DNA of 64,000 nucleotides from Hyperoodon ampullatus (lineage: Eukaryota > Chordata > Mammalia > Artiodactyla > Ziphiidae), in NCBI GenBank assembly GCA_949752795.1, contig OX457068.1, positions 62,189,582 to 62,253,581 on the forward strand, read 5' to 3'. The position numbers and the translations under genes were made by a program. Positions within the stretch are counted from its first letter, which is position 1. Each line of letters opens with the position of its first letter. Below the pieces are notes generated by a model. That model worked only from the letters and a program-made list of their open reading frames with translations, did no database searches and was not told the DNA's origin. Positions 11,236 to 23,535 of the stretch are shown in pieces.

Positions 11236-13357
11236 TGTTCCCAGGTCCCAGCCTGTCTCAGTGTGATGAGACATAGCCTTGGTGACCCTCAACCTCTGAG
11301 TCTTTTCTGCTGAACTAGAGTGACATGGGCTTTCTCAGACAAGGTCAGGAGAATTTCCTTTGGTCTCATCAAAGAAGCTGCTACTTTGGCAGCACTGTCT
11401 GAGAGATCTGAACGGTCAGAGCCTTTGGCATCGGCCACTGCAATAACTCACTCTCGGTGAGGGTGTACATGGCCATACATGATACCCAAGGGTCTCCATC
11501 ATTCTGGGATTCAGGGCCTGTTCCAGGAGTGCCAATTCACTGCCCAGATCAAGCCAAATTCACCCAGAAATTTGCCAGAACTTCAATTCTAAACTGCAGC
11601 CAAGAACGTTAATTCATGAACTACCCAAAAGCTGTAGATGAGCCATATGATGGTCAGGGGTTGTTGGGAAGAAGAAATGAGGTAGCGTGTGTAAAGTGCT
11701 CAGCACAGACCTGGTACACAGTATGTACTGAAATGCCAGTCTCCGATGGGAATATATTCTCTCTCGGAGAGCGTTAGTGAGCGGAGAGATTTGCCCCTCC
11801 TTCCTGGGGGCTATTAGAGGTTATTTATCCTAGAGAGGGACAGTGTGAGGGCGTTAGACACTCTGATGAAGAAAGTAGGAGGGTGGAAAAAGTCATTAGA
11901 GGCAGGCTGAGGAGTGCGGATCACGAAAACTGAAAACTCATTTTACTGGTAGGCAAGGCTTTTCCATGGTCCGGCTCTGGACACCCCAAGGACAGAGTTA
12001 GTATGAGGTCTTTGGTGAAACATAGAAAACATCTACCCTCAGGTTCACTTCCGCTGCTGCTACCCTCTCCAGAGACTTAAAACATGTAATTGTGACGGGG
12101 CACATAAGCTGGTCTTTCCTGGAGAAACTCACGTCCTTTCAGAGATCAGAAGACACAAAAAAATCACTCAGGTCTTTCAAAGAATTCTCCTCTCAGCTTT
12201 TTGTTTCTTGAAGCCAAACAGCTTGTACTTCCACCTTCTAAAACGCAGACACTTGAGTGCTTTCTCCAGAGCAAAAATTGGTTGACACTCCCCGCTGATG
12301 AATTCAAACATTTTGACTGAACTCATTCAAATTCCCATCAGTTTAGTCAATTGATGTCATATCAGATATCTGTCAGCATAACCAGCCAAGTCAGTTATAT
12401 ACCTGGTCTTTTTAGTTAGTTAAACTTATGTCTAAAAACAAAAATAAAAAATCAAGATAAAAATAATCTATCCATTTATTTAGCAACTGACTAATAACTT
12501 CCATCAAAAAAGTACATTTTTGTCAAACTACTTTGATTTTTTTCACTGAATCTATTAAATCAATCAATCAGTTGTGTGTGGCGGTGCATTATCGAACAGA
12601 TGGGTCAGCTTGCTGAACAAGCAGGGAGGTGAACGTCAGAAACGAAATCTTCAAAACGTGCCATCAGGACGGCCACGATATCACGCTCAATAATCCACAA
12701 TAACAGGGAGAAATAGGATCCTGCAAGAGGATAGGTAACCCCTAATCACAACAATTTTGTGCATTCAAAAGCATTTTTCTATTCTCCCTAGAAATTCCCC
12801 TTCCTGTCTCTTGTTTGTCCATAGTTGATAAGAAAATGGTATGATTGCCCAGAATCTGACTGTGCCTGGATTGTCCTTCAACAAACAAGCCAATGCAAGT
12901 TCACTGAAAACTGGAAGTAGACTGTGTTTATGGGGACTCCTTGAAGGCTGTATTACACTGAATTAATTCTGAAAGATGTGATTCCTACCCAAGTCCAGAG
13001 GAATATGATAAATTCAGTGTTGGATACAGTCAGTTTTAAACCTGAACTAAAGGGTTAAAATCAGGTTCTTTTTTTGTTACAAACGAAACCATTAAAGCTG
13101 GCTTTTGGTGCTGTGCTCCTCTGACTTCACTCTCCTCCCACGCGCCAGCAGCTCCCGACCTCCTCCTACATCCCCTCCCAGGATGCTCAGAGCCCTAGTA
13201 CTCTCCCAGAGCTCTCCCCACAGGGGGAACCATTTAATAGACCAAGACACACCGAGGGACCTTTGACTCTCTGTGCTCTTTCCAGGGCTGCCTGTTTTTC
13301 GACAGAAGATACCTGAAGAGATCTGGGTTTAGCTCAGAAGAGTAAATCACTAATGAC
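11236..13357. other. Sequence with a MIR fragment and no recognised gene
   Basis: A MIR-like piece is visible at about 11640-11745 ('gtaaagtgctcagcacagac', 'ctggtacacagtatg'). The rest is not recognised. 12180-12720 is AT-rich and unlike the surrounding repeats, but nothing specific can be claimed for it. Confidence 0.5.
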
Positions 13358-13520
13358 ATACAGTCGTCCCTCCGTAAATGCGGGGGATTGGCTCTTGTAC
13401 CCCAGTGGATACCAAAATCTGCAGATGCTCAAGTCCCTTATATAAAATGGCATAGTACAGTCTGCTCTCTGTATCTGTGGATACAGATCCCATGGTATGC
13501 AGAGCCAACAGTAATTTCAG
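13358..13520 (+). repeat. Tigger/MER2-like DNA transposon fragment
   Basis: It starts at 'cagtcgtccctccgtaaatg' and continues 'ccccagtggataccaaaatc', 'gatgctcaagtcccttatat' and 'aaatggcatagta'. This is the left end of a pogo-type (Tigger/MER2-like) element. The right end is not found, so the copy is truncated. Confidence 0.75.
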
Positions 13521-14280
13521 ATGCCAGGTAACTGGGCAGAGTCCAAGTGTCAGCAGACATGGTGTTAACAAAACCAGGTAGAGTGAAGAGCCATCTTGCT
13601 TAGGGAATCAGAACATATTCACTCTCAAAAATATTCATACAGAATTAAACGACCCACTTTTGTCTGATTCAAATTTTCCACTGGTCAGATTTTTCTCCTG
13701 GTCACAGACATTTCTGCAATGGGAATAAGCTGATTATTTATTGTTAGTCACTCACCACCTACAATTCACTTTTCCAGTTTTCCTGTGTTGCCTATACAGT
13801 GCCACTTTGTCAATCCCTGCATTTTATTGACTGTGTTCTGTTGGCTGGGTTAAACAAATTACTTCAAGAATGGCTGTGGTGCAAAAAGGGCATTGCTTGC
13901 TGGGTTCTAAATGATGGACAGGTGTGTGATCCAGTTGGTCCTAATGTCAGCAAGCAATTCACCATCACAAGGGTGCAGGGTGCCATAACCCATCCTAGCA
14001 GGGACATAATTTTGTATGGTATATAACAATTACCTTTTCTAATTCAAGTAAATATGGCACAATATCCAGATCAAATGATTTTGCAGATAAAATATTCCAA
14101 ATTTTCAAGTCTACTCCTTTAAAATACACTGTGAATATACTACACATTAACAACTCCACTTTATAAATGCAATAAAAGCGTCAATAACCAAGAAGTTCAC
14201 ATACTTGCATTAGGCCAGAGTTCATTAATTGGATCTAGGGCAGGTTCTTACAATGCCTAGACCCAAGTCTATGCGCAGCT
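13521..14280. other. Sequence without recognised gene or repeat
   Basis: Nothing specific was recognised between the Tigger-like fragment and the hAT-like element. Confidence 0.45.
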
Positions 14281-15393
14281 CAGTGGTCTCCAAATTTCTT
14301 TACTGCGCAATTCTACCATAAAAATATTTTTGAGCAGGCACCCCAATATGTTTGTTTAATTATAATTTATACTCATGTACTTACAGCAGTCAATATGTCA
14401 AGGCACAATACACACTTAGGTGAGGGTCATCTTTAATGACAGTGAATGTAAATCCTTTTTAAAGTCGACTTCATTATTTTTATCTTTGTTTGGCCTAATT
14501 CTCATCTTGGCTAATTAGATTGTCATTGCCTTTACTTCCTAATATGGCTGATAATGAGTTTATAATCAGAACTGGGGAAGCAATAGCCCCACCACTTTTT
14601 TTTGTGATTTATTTGGGCTTATATTAGTCAATCTTTCTTTATAATCTGAAGTTTCTTTTTTTTAATTAATTAATTTTTATTTTTGGCTGCGTTGGGTCTT
14701 CGTTGCTGCGTGTGGGCTTCCTCTAGTTGCGGCAAGCAGGGGCTACTCAGTTGCGGTGCGTGGGCTTCTCATTGCAGTGGCTTCTCTTGTTGCAGAGCAT
14801 GGGCTCTAGGCATGTGGGCTTCAGTAGCTCTGGCACACGGACTCAGTAGTTGTGGCTCGCAGGCTGTAGAGCTCAGGCTCAGTAGTTGTGGTGCACGGGC
14901 TTAGTTGCTCCGCAGCATGTGGGATCTTCATGGACCAGGGCTCGAACCTGCGTGTCCTATGTTGGCAGGCGGATTCTTAACCACTGTGCCACCAGGGAAG
15001 TCCTGAAGTTTCTTTACAAGAGTCTTATTAATCGACTGTCCATTTTGTGTAAATCCTTTTGTACCGTGGGAGTTCCACTCTTTACCAGGATGATAAAAAT
15101 AAAATTAAGAATAATAATATAATATTAATAACAAATAAAAAGCACGTATCCAGGAAGTCTGACTCCAGAGGCTGCATAGGTGAACTTGCAGTGCTGACCT
15201 TCACACATGGTACCCAATGTCCACTTGTGACATGTGATGACTTGAAAAATGATCTGAGCCAAGACTCCTTATCTTAAATTCACCTTAATTTTTAGATAAA
15301 AATATATATAGAAGTTCTAGTATTTTCTACTCACACCCCAGTGGACTGTTTTATGTACCCCTCAGGATGAATGTCCCACTTTGGGAACCGCTG
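14281..15393. mobile_element. hAT-like DNA transposon relic split by a CHR SINE
   Basis: The left end 'cagtggtctccaaatttctt' and the right end (reverse complement 'cagcggttcccaaagtgg') form an imperfect terminal inverted repeat of the hAT 'CAGNGGTTCTCAAA' type. Without the SINE at 14659-15002 the element would be roughly 750 bp. An 8-bp duplication at the borders is not convincing (4 of 8 positions). No transposase frame is seen. Confidence 0.5.
14659..15002 (-). mobile_element. CHR SINE, long form, antisense
   Basis: The minus-strand head ends at 15002 ('accagggaagtc' on +), and the body continues to the A-rich tail (T-rich 14651-14690 on +). An exact 13-bp target-site duplication 'ctgaagtttcttt' flanks it at 14646-14658 and 15003-15015. 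It is inserted in the hAT-like relic. Confidence 0.92.
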
Positions 15394-15479
15394 GCTCTAG
15401 TTCACCTTAAAATACAGCCTCTTCTGTAGAGAAGGGTGGAGATGCCTACTGAGACCAAATCAGACTTAATGTCCTGCCC

Positions 15480-15650
15480 AGGAGTTTTTGACAACCTGGG
15501 GGCACTGGGAAGCATTAAAGTGTCTTAAAGAAGAGGTGATATGACCTGATTTGCATTCTTATAAGATTATTCTGGAGGCATCTAGAAGAATGGATTGTGT
15601 AGCATGCACAGATATCAGGACTTGTAACAGGAGAAATGATAATGGTCTGC
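15480..15650 (-). repeat. L2 LINE relic, antisense
   Basis: 'gaagaggtgatatgacctg' followed by 'tgcattcttataagattatt' and 'ctggaggcatctagaagaat' match an antisense L2 ORF2 segment also seen in the larger copy at 46745-48790. Confidence 0.6.
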
Positions 15651-15689
15651 GTTAAGGTTGCAGCCTTTTAAATGGAGCAAAGTGGGCAG

Positions 15690-15795
15690 ATTCATGAAAT
15701 AGTTAAGATCTGGTTATTAATTAAATCTGCCCAAGGTTAAACAGCCGGTAGGCAGCAGAGCTAAATTTAGATCCTAGGTCTCCTCACTCCCAATA
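15690..15795 (+). repeat. MIR SINE fragment
   Basis: 'aatctgcccaaggttaaac', 'agccggtaggcagcagagct' and 'agatcctaggtctcctcac' are typical of the second half of MIR. Confidence 0.7.
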
Positions 15796-17399
15796 GAGTG
15801 ATTTTTCTTCTGATTTGCCATGTCAGAGAACACCTGGTCCCTCTGTTTTATCCTCCCCCAGGGAGACAGGTGATCAGGAACTGAGTCTGGACAGCAGCTT
15901 GCAGTTTCCAGCGGGGTGATGGAGGAAGGTAAAAGGAAAGGAAAAGCACTGCTTTCTCCAGATGTATTTATCTTTGCAAGATCCACAAGGGGCTCCATGA
16001 GAGTCTGTTTTCTGGGTATTGAATCCCATATTGAAATAACACACTTCCCAGTGACAACAAACAGAAACTCCAAGAAACTGTTCATTCAAGTCTAGGCTTT
16101 AATGAAAAACATAACCCATCCTGCTGAAGGGAGGAAGGTGATAGAGAGGCACCAGCTTGGGAGAAGGAGAAACAGGCTCTTTTACTCACTCTCACCATGG
16201 TGCCCTCATCTCTCCTCTCGGCTGTTTGAAATCCTTATTCCTTTATGCTAAAAATTTACCTCTTCCCCAAATTCCTTTCTTATTACCCCTTCTCAACTGT
16301 CACCTGCTCTAATCTCTGAACACTGGGTTTTTACTCTGACATCTATCAGTCAGGTTCAGTACAGGAAACAGAAAACCTTGCAGGTATTGTAAGCAGAAAG
16401 AGATTTAACACAGGTATTTAGGGACTTACAAAATTTGGGGCAGAGTTGTAGGAGGGAGCTCTCTAGGTTGGGCCAGAAATTACTCCCGGACACTGCAGAA
16501 CTGATTTACCATAGGAGCTACTACCTCTGAGGTCACCACTGAAACTTGAGTTCAAGAACCACCACTGAATTCCAGGAATCAGGAAGCCAGAATCACGAAG
16601 TCACTACAGCTACTGCCTCTCAAACCCCACAACGCTGGCGGCTGAGCACTGAGTGGCAGAAAACATCATATGTCCATGACCTGACTCTCACCAGGAAACA
16701 ACTAAAGTCTTCTGATTCACTTACACCTTCTAAATATTTCCTAAATGCCTCTAGTTGACAAAACCTGATTTTCTTCTAAAGCCTAGCTTCAAGGGATGCT
16801 GAAAATTTTGACATTTAACTTTCCAGCCTCTTGGGTATAGTAAGGTACCCTAGAAGGAGGATTAGGCAATCCAAGCTACAGGTTCCACCATGGGAATTTT
16901 CCAAATAATACATCCTACGTCATTTTTACATGTCTAACCATCCTTCAGTCCCCAGAGGAAGGAAATCATGTATTTCACATTCTTCAAGGCTACAGCCTTG
17001 CAAATAAGAGGCCCTTGCTAAGGACAGCCAAACAATTAAATGATGGAGTGCTTTAACTGTGTCAGTACTTTCTCAGTTTGCTTTCTGATTCTGTTCCTGC
17101 ATTTAAGTGTTGTCTCTGCCTCCTTGAAGGTAATACTGGTTAGTACTTCTCAGGCATGTCCCCACAGAATGTGCCACAGGGCTGGGTATATACATTCCAC
17201 AAACACTGGGTTGATTGTGTTTCACAGCCAATATTCACAGCCAAAAATATTCACAGTCAATATTTTTTTCCCAAAACATATTTCTGCCCCATGATAATCA
17301 ATAGGAAACAAATTTCCTGCAAAAGTGTGAGGCAAACAGATCTTTTTTATAGGTCCTGTCATCACATTTTGGCAGCAGACTACCTCCAAGTTGGTAAGC
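15796..17399. other. Sequence without recognised gene
   Basis: No exon is supported. A weak LTR-like piece starts around 16345 ('tcagtcaggttcagtacagg'), resembling the opening of the repeat at 4423 but too diverged to name. Confidence 0.45.
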
Positions 17400-17505
17400 A
17401 AGTGCCCTCCACACTATTCTACAGGGTTGCTATAAGGATTAAATAAGATAACATAGGGTAACAATACCTACCACACTGTAGCTGTTCAATAAATATTGGT
17501 TCCTT
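17400..17505 (-). repeat. MIR SINE fragment
   Basis: 'tgctataaggattaaataag', 'acaatacctaccacactgta' and 'gctgttcaataaatattgg' give the MIR order of blocks read from its 3' side. Confidence 0.6.
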
Positions 17506-17599
17506 CCTTCTCCCCAAGAACCTTTTCCTATTAAAAAAATGCCTTTCAAGATTCCTGCTAAGAGACTGGCTAAAATCAGATCCTTGAAGACATATTGAT

Positions 17600-18290
17600 G
17601 GCTAATGTATTCATTATCAATTGATGTGTAATAAATTGCCCAAAACTTAGCAGCTTAAAACAACAATAAATATTTATTATCGGGGCTTCCCTGGTGGCGC
17701 AGTGGTTGAGAGTCCGCCTGCCGATGCATGGGACACGGGTTCGTGCCCCGGTCCGGGAAGAACCCACATGCCGCGGAGCGGCTGGGGCCGTGAGCCATGG
17801 CCGCTGAGCCTGCGCATCCGGAGCCTGTGCTCCGCAGCGGGAGAGGCCACAACTGTGAGAGGCCCACGTACTGCAAAATATATTTATATATATATTTATT
17901 ATCCTCAGAATGTCTTTGGCCAGGAATCCAGGAGCAGCACAGCTGGGTCGTTCTGGGTCATTCTGGGTCTACAATAAGACAGCAGTCAAGATGGTGACAG
18001 GGCTGCTGTCATCTGAAGGCTTGCCCAGGGCTGGAGGATCCACTCTGAAGGTGGCTCACTCACACAGCTGTAAGCTGATGCTGGTTGTTGAGGAACTCCT
18101 AAGGCTGCTTGAGTGTCATCATGACGTGGCAGCAGTTTCCCCCAGAGCAAGTGAGCGAAGAGTGCAAGGCTGTCTCTTATAACCCAGCCTCAGAAGTCAC
18201 AGACCATTATTTCTACAATGTCCCACTGGTTACACAGGTCAGTGCTGTGACTACCAGCAGGCAAGGAGCATTGAGGCCCACCTAGTAATA
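17600..18290. repeat. Old LTR-like (MaLR-type) repeat split by a CHR SINE
   Basis: 'attgcccaaaacttagcagc', 'ttaaaacaac' and downstream blocks such as 'gtggctcactcacacagctg' resemble an antisense MaLR-type LTR common in placental genomes. The CHR SINE at 17682-17891 is inserted near its start. The family assignment is tentative. Confidence 0.5.
17682..17891 (+). mobile_element. CHR SINE, sense
   Basis: The tRNA-like head 'gggcttccctggtggcgcag' (RNA polymerase III A-box region) and 'acacgggttcgtgccc' (B-box region) are well preserved, followed by the CHR body. A 12-bp target-site duplication 'atatttattatc' lies at 17670-17681 and 17892-17903. The tail is AT-rich (TATATTTA units) instead of pure A. 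Confidence 0.92.
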
Positions 18291-19839
18291 GCCTAATATA
18301 TTAGTTCTTTTTACTCTGGATAGATAAATAGTGTTAGAGATAGAAGACAACTTTGAATTACAATTAAAGAATAAAATAAAAACGTATAAACCTTGACAAA
18401 GCAAAAATAATAATGGTAATAAAATTAATAAAAATTGATAAAAGTATGGAAAACCAATTTCCTCATTTTTCTTAGTGAAGAGGTAATCAACACTACCTAA
18501 AAATGAAACATGGAATTCTTTTAAAGATACTGAATTCTTGATTTTTTTCCAAATAGTTTTTCTGTTTTCTTAGTCTTAGAGGGTTATAAAAACCAAAAAT
18601 ATTTCCTGTGATAAACACTTATCTGAAGATCAGCAGTTCCTTTAGTTTCACTTTAATTCATTTTTCTTTTGTTAAGTTCACATAACATTAAATATAATAC
18701 TTTTAACTTTAAAAAATATCTTGTAAAGCATGATCCTATTTCTAGAAAATTATTTTTGTCTGTCCATTTCTCTGGCTGCTTGTGAATATAAGCAAAGAGT
18801 TGTTTGGAATGATAGACCCCCGATGTTTATGATGGCCTTTTCTACATCTGAACAATGGAATAAGTTTTTGCTCTCTTCCTGTACTCTTCAGTAGTTTACA
18901 TTTTCACAATGAATGTATATGATTTTATGAACATGATAAGTATAAACATGGTTAAATTTTAATTTAATTACAATTAAATTAATTTTAATTTAATTCTTAA
19001 AAGAATATGATTATTGGGTGGGTTATATTGTCATATCATTTTTAATATGTATTCCCCAAAATTTATATCTTAGAACCTCAGAAGCCCTTGAAGATGTTAT
19101 AGATGGGTCATCAGTTTTTAGAGGGGTTTTCCTGGCTCTTGTCTTAGTGAGTTAGAGTACAGACATAATGCAGCCAAAGACAGTGGGTTCAGATCCCCAA
19201 TGAGCCATTTGTCTTCTCCCAAATCTGTGATCCCCATCTGTACCCCTAATCAAAGCTAGACCCCCGGTAGAGGCAAATCACTGATCAAGGGGGTATGTGA
19301 ATCCTAGAATCCTGATTAAACCCCACTTCTTAGTTCACAGTTGGTTGCATGAGCTTTGTGCATGAAGGAATTAGGAACATTACCAAAAAATGAATACAAT
19401 CATTATATAGAAGGAAAGGCCCTAGGAGAAAAGGGCCTAGAAAATCTGGAAAACAAAAGAAACAGGATACAAGATCCCTTAACACCCAATTCAAAGATCT
19501 CTTAAAAGCTGATGTTAGAGAAATGATGATATTAAAAATGTTTCTACCAGCAGGCAAGTTTTTGGTTTCCATGACTTTTTTCACACTTGGTCTATGATGG
19601 TTTCTAACCAAGCATTTTGAGTGGGACAATCCCTTGTCATATAGGCTTGTCCTGCATATTGCAGGATTTTTAGCCTCCCCAGTCTTCCTCCCAAACATCC
19701 TAGTTATGTCCCTCAGTCCCTCAGGTCACCAAGAGGTGCTCCCTTGTTTTCGCTTCCATAACCTACCCTCCCTCCATGGGAGCCAGACAATCCCATCCCT
19801 GGGCACTTACAGGTTACCTTCTGGTTTCCATTAGGACAA
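18291..19839. other. AT-rich sequence without recognised gene
   Basis: 18300-19010 is strongly AT-rich and may contain an old L1 3'-end fragment around 18700-18960, but this is uncertain. 19040-19330 has faint LTR-like phrases. No coding exon is supported. Confidence 0.45.
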
Positions 19840-19925
19840 GAAGGGCTCTTTCTTGCTCACTGTTGAATCTTCAGTGACTGGCCCATAGTAGGTGCTCAAC
19901 AAATACTTTTGAATGAAAGAATAAC
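19840..19925 (+). repeat. L2 LINE 3' end, sense
   Basis: 'tagtaggtgctcaacaaata' and 'cttttgaatgaaagaa' reproduce the L2 3' terminus with its TGAATGAA-type end. Confidence 0.7.
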
Positions 19926-20074
19926 ATCCAATATAAGACCTGCTATGAAGAAATTTTTGGAAGATTAACATTTCTAAATATTTACATCAGCCAAACCACT
20001 CTCTTAAAATCCCTGGTAGTTGGAGTCCTTAGAATTTGTGGACAACCCCAGAACATGTGGGTGGATAGAGGTAG

Positions 20075-20260
20075 AAACTGACACCGGTTGACACCCACCT
20101 CATGCCAGGCAGTGAGCTAGGCCCTCTTCATGTGGCTTTGCAAGGTAGTTACCAACATCCTGCTTCACACTGAGGAAGGATCTGTGTCTGAGGTGGCACC
20201 GTGGTGAGTGGCAGAGCTGGAAGTTGGCTGGACTCCAGAGTCCATGTGCTTTTTGTTCCA
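20075..20260 (+). repeat. MIR SINE fragment
   Basis: 'catgccaggcagtgagctag', 'cacactgaggaagg' and 'gtggcagagctggaagttgg' follow the MIR order. Confidence 0.65.
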
Positions 20261-20971
20261 TCCCAGTGGGATTTGCTCATCAACACTCACCCTCCTTTCA
20301 GATGCTCAAGAGAAAACACATCTTCAGCGATTTCACAACAAGCTCAATTTACTTTCCAGTGATGTCCAGACAAATTCCATCTCTTCAGATTTTTGGCTGT
20401 TTAAATATAGCCAACTTAGCTCTCCCATTACCTCAGTCAAGCCTCAGGGAGTCAGAGGACAAGCAGCTCAGCAAATGACTTCAGCCACTTCCAAATGCAC
20501 ACATTCCTTGACACCCAACTGATGCAACCCCAAGTGGCTTCTTTGGGCATCTGAAGAAAGATTGTTTTGTCAATCTGACTAGTCATATGGGAGGAGTGAG
20601 GGCGGGATGGAGCTGGAATTGTTAAGCTCCTGTTTTCCTTTTTAGATAGCTGGCCCAGGGGCTATTTCTGAATCCAGATGATATGCCAGGGCGATGAAAA
20701 AGAAGCTCCCCAATTCCTCTTCTCTATCCTTCACAGGATTCGTGGAAGAGGGGAGGAGGGGGAAGCCAAGCCAAGGGGTGTGGCAGCTTGAAGGCCGTTG
20801 CCCCATCAGAGCAGAGACAACTGGCTCAGGGGCTGCTGTCTGCCTGCCCCGCTCCGTCCATCTCCTCCTCAGCCTGGTTTTGCCCCCTTTCCTTTACTAC
20901 CAGCACGTCAGTGTCTACAGCGTCTACCGTGCTGTGACTTCATTTTCTCTTTTTTCCTCTCCTCAGTCACA
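20261..20971. other. Sequence without recognised gene
   Basis: No exon or familiar repeat was recognised upstream of the pyrimidine tract. Confidence 0.45.
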
Positions 20972-21143
20972 TCTTTTCTCCTTCTTCTCTTCCTCCTCCT
21001 CCTCCTCCTCCTCCTCCTCCTTCTTCTTCTTCTTCTTCTTCTTCTTCTTCTTCTTCTTCTTCTTCTTCTTCTTCTTCTTCTTCTTCTTCTTCTTCCTCCT
21101 CCTCCTCCTCCTCTTCTTCTTCTTCTTCTCCTTCTTCTTTCTT
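20972..21143 (+). repeat. 172-nt pure pyrimidine tract, (CCT)n-(CTT)n-(CCT)n
   Basis: Every base from 20972 to 21143 is C or T. The centre is a long (CTT)n run, flanked on both sides by (CCT)n runs, giving near mirror symmetry. Such homopurine-homopyrimidine mirror repeats can form intramolecular triplex (H-DNA). Spurious Leu, Ser/Phe and Glu open frames across it are artefacts of the repeat. Confidence 0.97.
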
Positions 21144-22104
21144 GTGTCTAGAGTTCTCCAATCCTTTCACTTTTTCTTTCATTTCTGCCAATCCCAACTG
21201 TATTTCTCTTCTCACTACCTGCACAAAGTGTCCCTTTCCACATCAGGTGGGGCTCTCTCTGTCCTCTCCTCTCTGAGAGCGCACACTAATCTCTTGATCA
21301 CTGAGGGTTTTCCCTTGGTGCCCTCCTGCTGTGTTCACCCCCACTGAAGCTTCTGGCAAGGCTGCATGAGGTCACCACAACCGAAGCCCCCTAACTTCCA
21401 CTCACCCCAATGTGGGTCCAAGCTTCTGTTCTCTTCGGGGATGGGCAAATCAACAACCCATCTGTGTCTCCTCTTTACGTTCTTGTATGGACTTACAAGG
21501 CAAGGTGAGCATTCGATTTCAATATTCTAACAACTGAATGAGCCTCTGTTTCCATAGGCAGTACATGTTTATTTCTGAACTTGTGCATCCCCTATAACTA
21601 GCTTCCTTGCAAGTAGGCCATTGCTCTGACCCTGAGCAGCTTGCATGGGAAGCAGGGACTTAGCTTCTACAGGCCAAGGCACACACTGGAAAAGACTGGA
21701 GTGTTTGCTACATCCTTTCATCTGCAGATAGAGGACGTAATGACATTTAACTAAAGTCATAAGTCTTTTGTTTTGATTTTGTTTTGTTGTTCTTAAATCT
21801 GTCTGGTTTTGCTTGTTTACTGAATTCTCTGACCACTAAGCAAAAAAGTTCTGAATTGAATGAAGATCTTTTCCAGGCCCTCTCTTACCATGCCCACAGC
21901 CCACCTCTGCCACCAGCTGAGACCCCTACATCTGTGCCACTCAGACCTGAAGGAGCAGACCTGGGGCTCTTTTTCGAATGCAGATTCTGCTTCTGCAGGT
22001 GGGGCTGAGCTCCTGAGTTTAGAACTGGAGCTGATGCTCATCACTCATCTTGAGCAGGAGGGAGCAGACTGTGTGCAAAACAAGAACAGACTTAGAGACC
22101 TAGG
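21144..22104. other. Sequence without recognised gene or repeat
   Basis: Nothing recognisable beyond short frames without homology. Confidence 0.45.
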
Positions 22105-22240
22105 TCAGCACTTCTCCATCTGTGCTGCACGTCAGCATCCCTGGGGAGCTTTTAACCATCCCAGGCTACAGCCCAGACTACTTAAGTCAGAATCTCTGGA
22201 GAAGGAGCCCAGGCAGCAGCATTTTTAAAGCTCCCTAGAA
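22105..22240. repeat. MER5A-like hAT fragment
   Basis: 'cacgtcagcatccctgggg', 'aagtcagaatctctgg' and 'cagcagcatttttaaagctc' follow the MER5A order of a nonautonomous hAT-Charlie element. Confidence 0.65.
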
Positions 22241-23179
22241 AGAGACGATGACTTTGTGCTGTCAAGGTTGAGGACCTTTGCTCTCAGGGTTTAAAGGAAG
22301 GAGCATTCACATCTGGCTGAAGGGAAAAGGGAGGTGCTTTGAAAACAATTCATCCTTACTCAGTTCCCACCAAACCAGGTGAAAACAGTGGCTTGGGTTC
22401 ATCATGTGCAGAAAATGGCTTATGTGAAGCCAGTTTTGAAAACTGGGAGACTGGGGGAAAGCCAGCTCCTAAGCATGTTACAGCACATTGAGAAGCGCTG
22501 TCTGAAGCCACGGGGGATGGGGCAGGCAGGATGCTGCACTGGGAGAATCCAGTCCAGTCGCCCCTTCGGCTGGTGCTGAAGAATGACCTGAGCTTGAACA
22601 CGGGCCCGTTAACTGGCTCCCTTCCCCCTCCCATCAGTACCCCTCACCCCATTCAAAACGCCTCCACTCTGTCCACAGAGGCCTTCCATATTCACCTGAC
22701 TCTGTTTTAGCTGAATAAGAGGCTCCAAGGACAGCGCCCGATGGGATCTGTCCCAGTTTCTGCACCCTCCCAGGGACAGCCTGACTCCCCTCTCTAATCA
22801 GTGTCACTTTCAGAAAGCAAACATCGGTGCCGGGAAAAAAAATTATCAAAGTTTGGTTGAAAAGAAAGGGTGTAGCTCAAGGGCCTTACAGACATGCCAA
22901 ACAAAGCCTTTTGGAGAGGTCAAGTACAGAACTCCCTCCCTGCCACGGTGGCAGATGGGGCTACACACCATCCCGGTTACACACGCAAAGTCCCAGCTCA
23001 CACTGTGGTCCAGTTCATGAAAGGAGGCATGTGTTTGTACACACTGCATCCAAAGACCAGAAGCATAAACTGTATACAGCCAGGCCCCTGGTATATGCAT
23101 GGGAGGAGAGAGTCATCCTCAGGGAAGAGTCCAGGACCCGTAGCAAGGGTGTCAGTGATGCAGAAAGAGCCCAGGTCTG

Positions 23180-23385
23180 AGCATTAGGAGGCAGGGTCAG
23201 CCCCAGCTCCTGTGTCAACCCCCACGTGACTTCAGGCAGCTAGCCTCACTTCCCTGGGCCTGTGAAGTGAGATGAATACACCATCCTACCTCTCTCCACA
23301 CATCATGGGATCGTTTGAGGAGACAAATGAAGTTATAGTAAGGAAAGTGCTTTGTAAAGTATGAAATACTACGAAGGCTTAAAGC
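23180..23385 (-). repeat. MIR SINE
   Basis: 'cccacgtgacttcaggcagc', 'tcacttccctgggcctgtg' and 'aagtgctttgtaaagtatg' match the MIR core and tail read from its 5' side. The orientation is opposite to copies that begin with the 'ccccattt' core. Confidence 0.65.
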
Positions 23386-23410
23386 AGTGCAAAGTTTGTA
23401 GTGTTCATAG

Positions 23411-23535
23411 TGTGTGCGTATGTGTGTGTGCAAGAGATATGTGTGTGAGTGTGTGTATGATTGTGTGCGTGTGGAGGGGGCATGTACATGAGTGAATGTG
23501 TGGATGAGTGTGTGTGTGTGTGTGTCTGTGTCTGC
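23411..23535 (+). repeat. Imperfect (TG)n microsatellite
   Basis: TG dinucleotides are interrupted by CG, TA, GA and AGT units over about 125 bases. The interruptions indicate an old array. Confidence 0.9.

Noticed and set aside
20694..21347. 217-codon frame with poly-Ser/poly-Phe and its shadows (poly-Leu, poly-Glu)
   Set aside because: Produced entirely by the pyrimidine repeat at 20972-21143.
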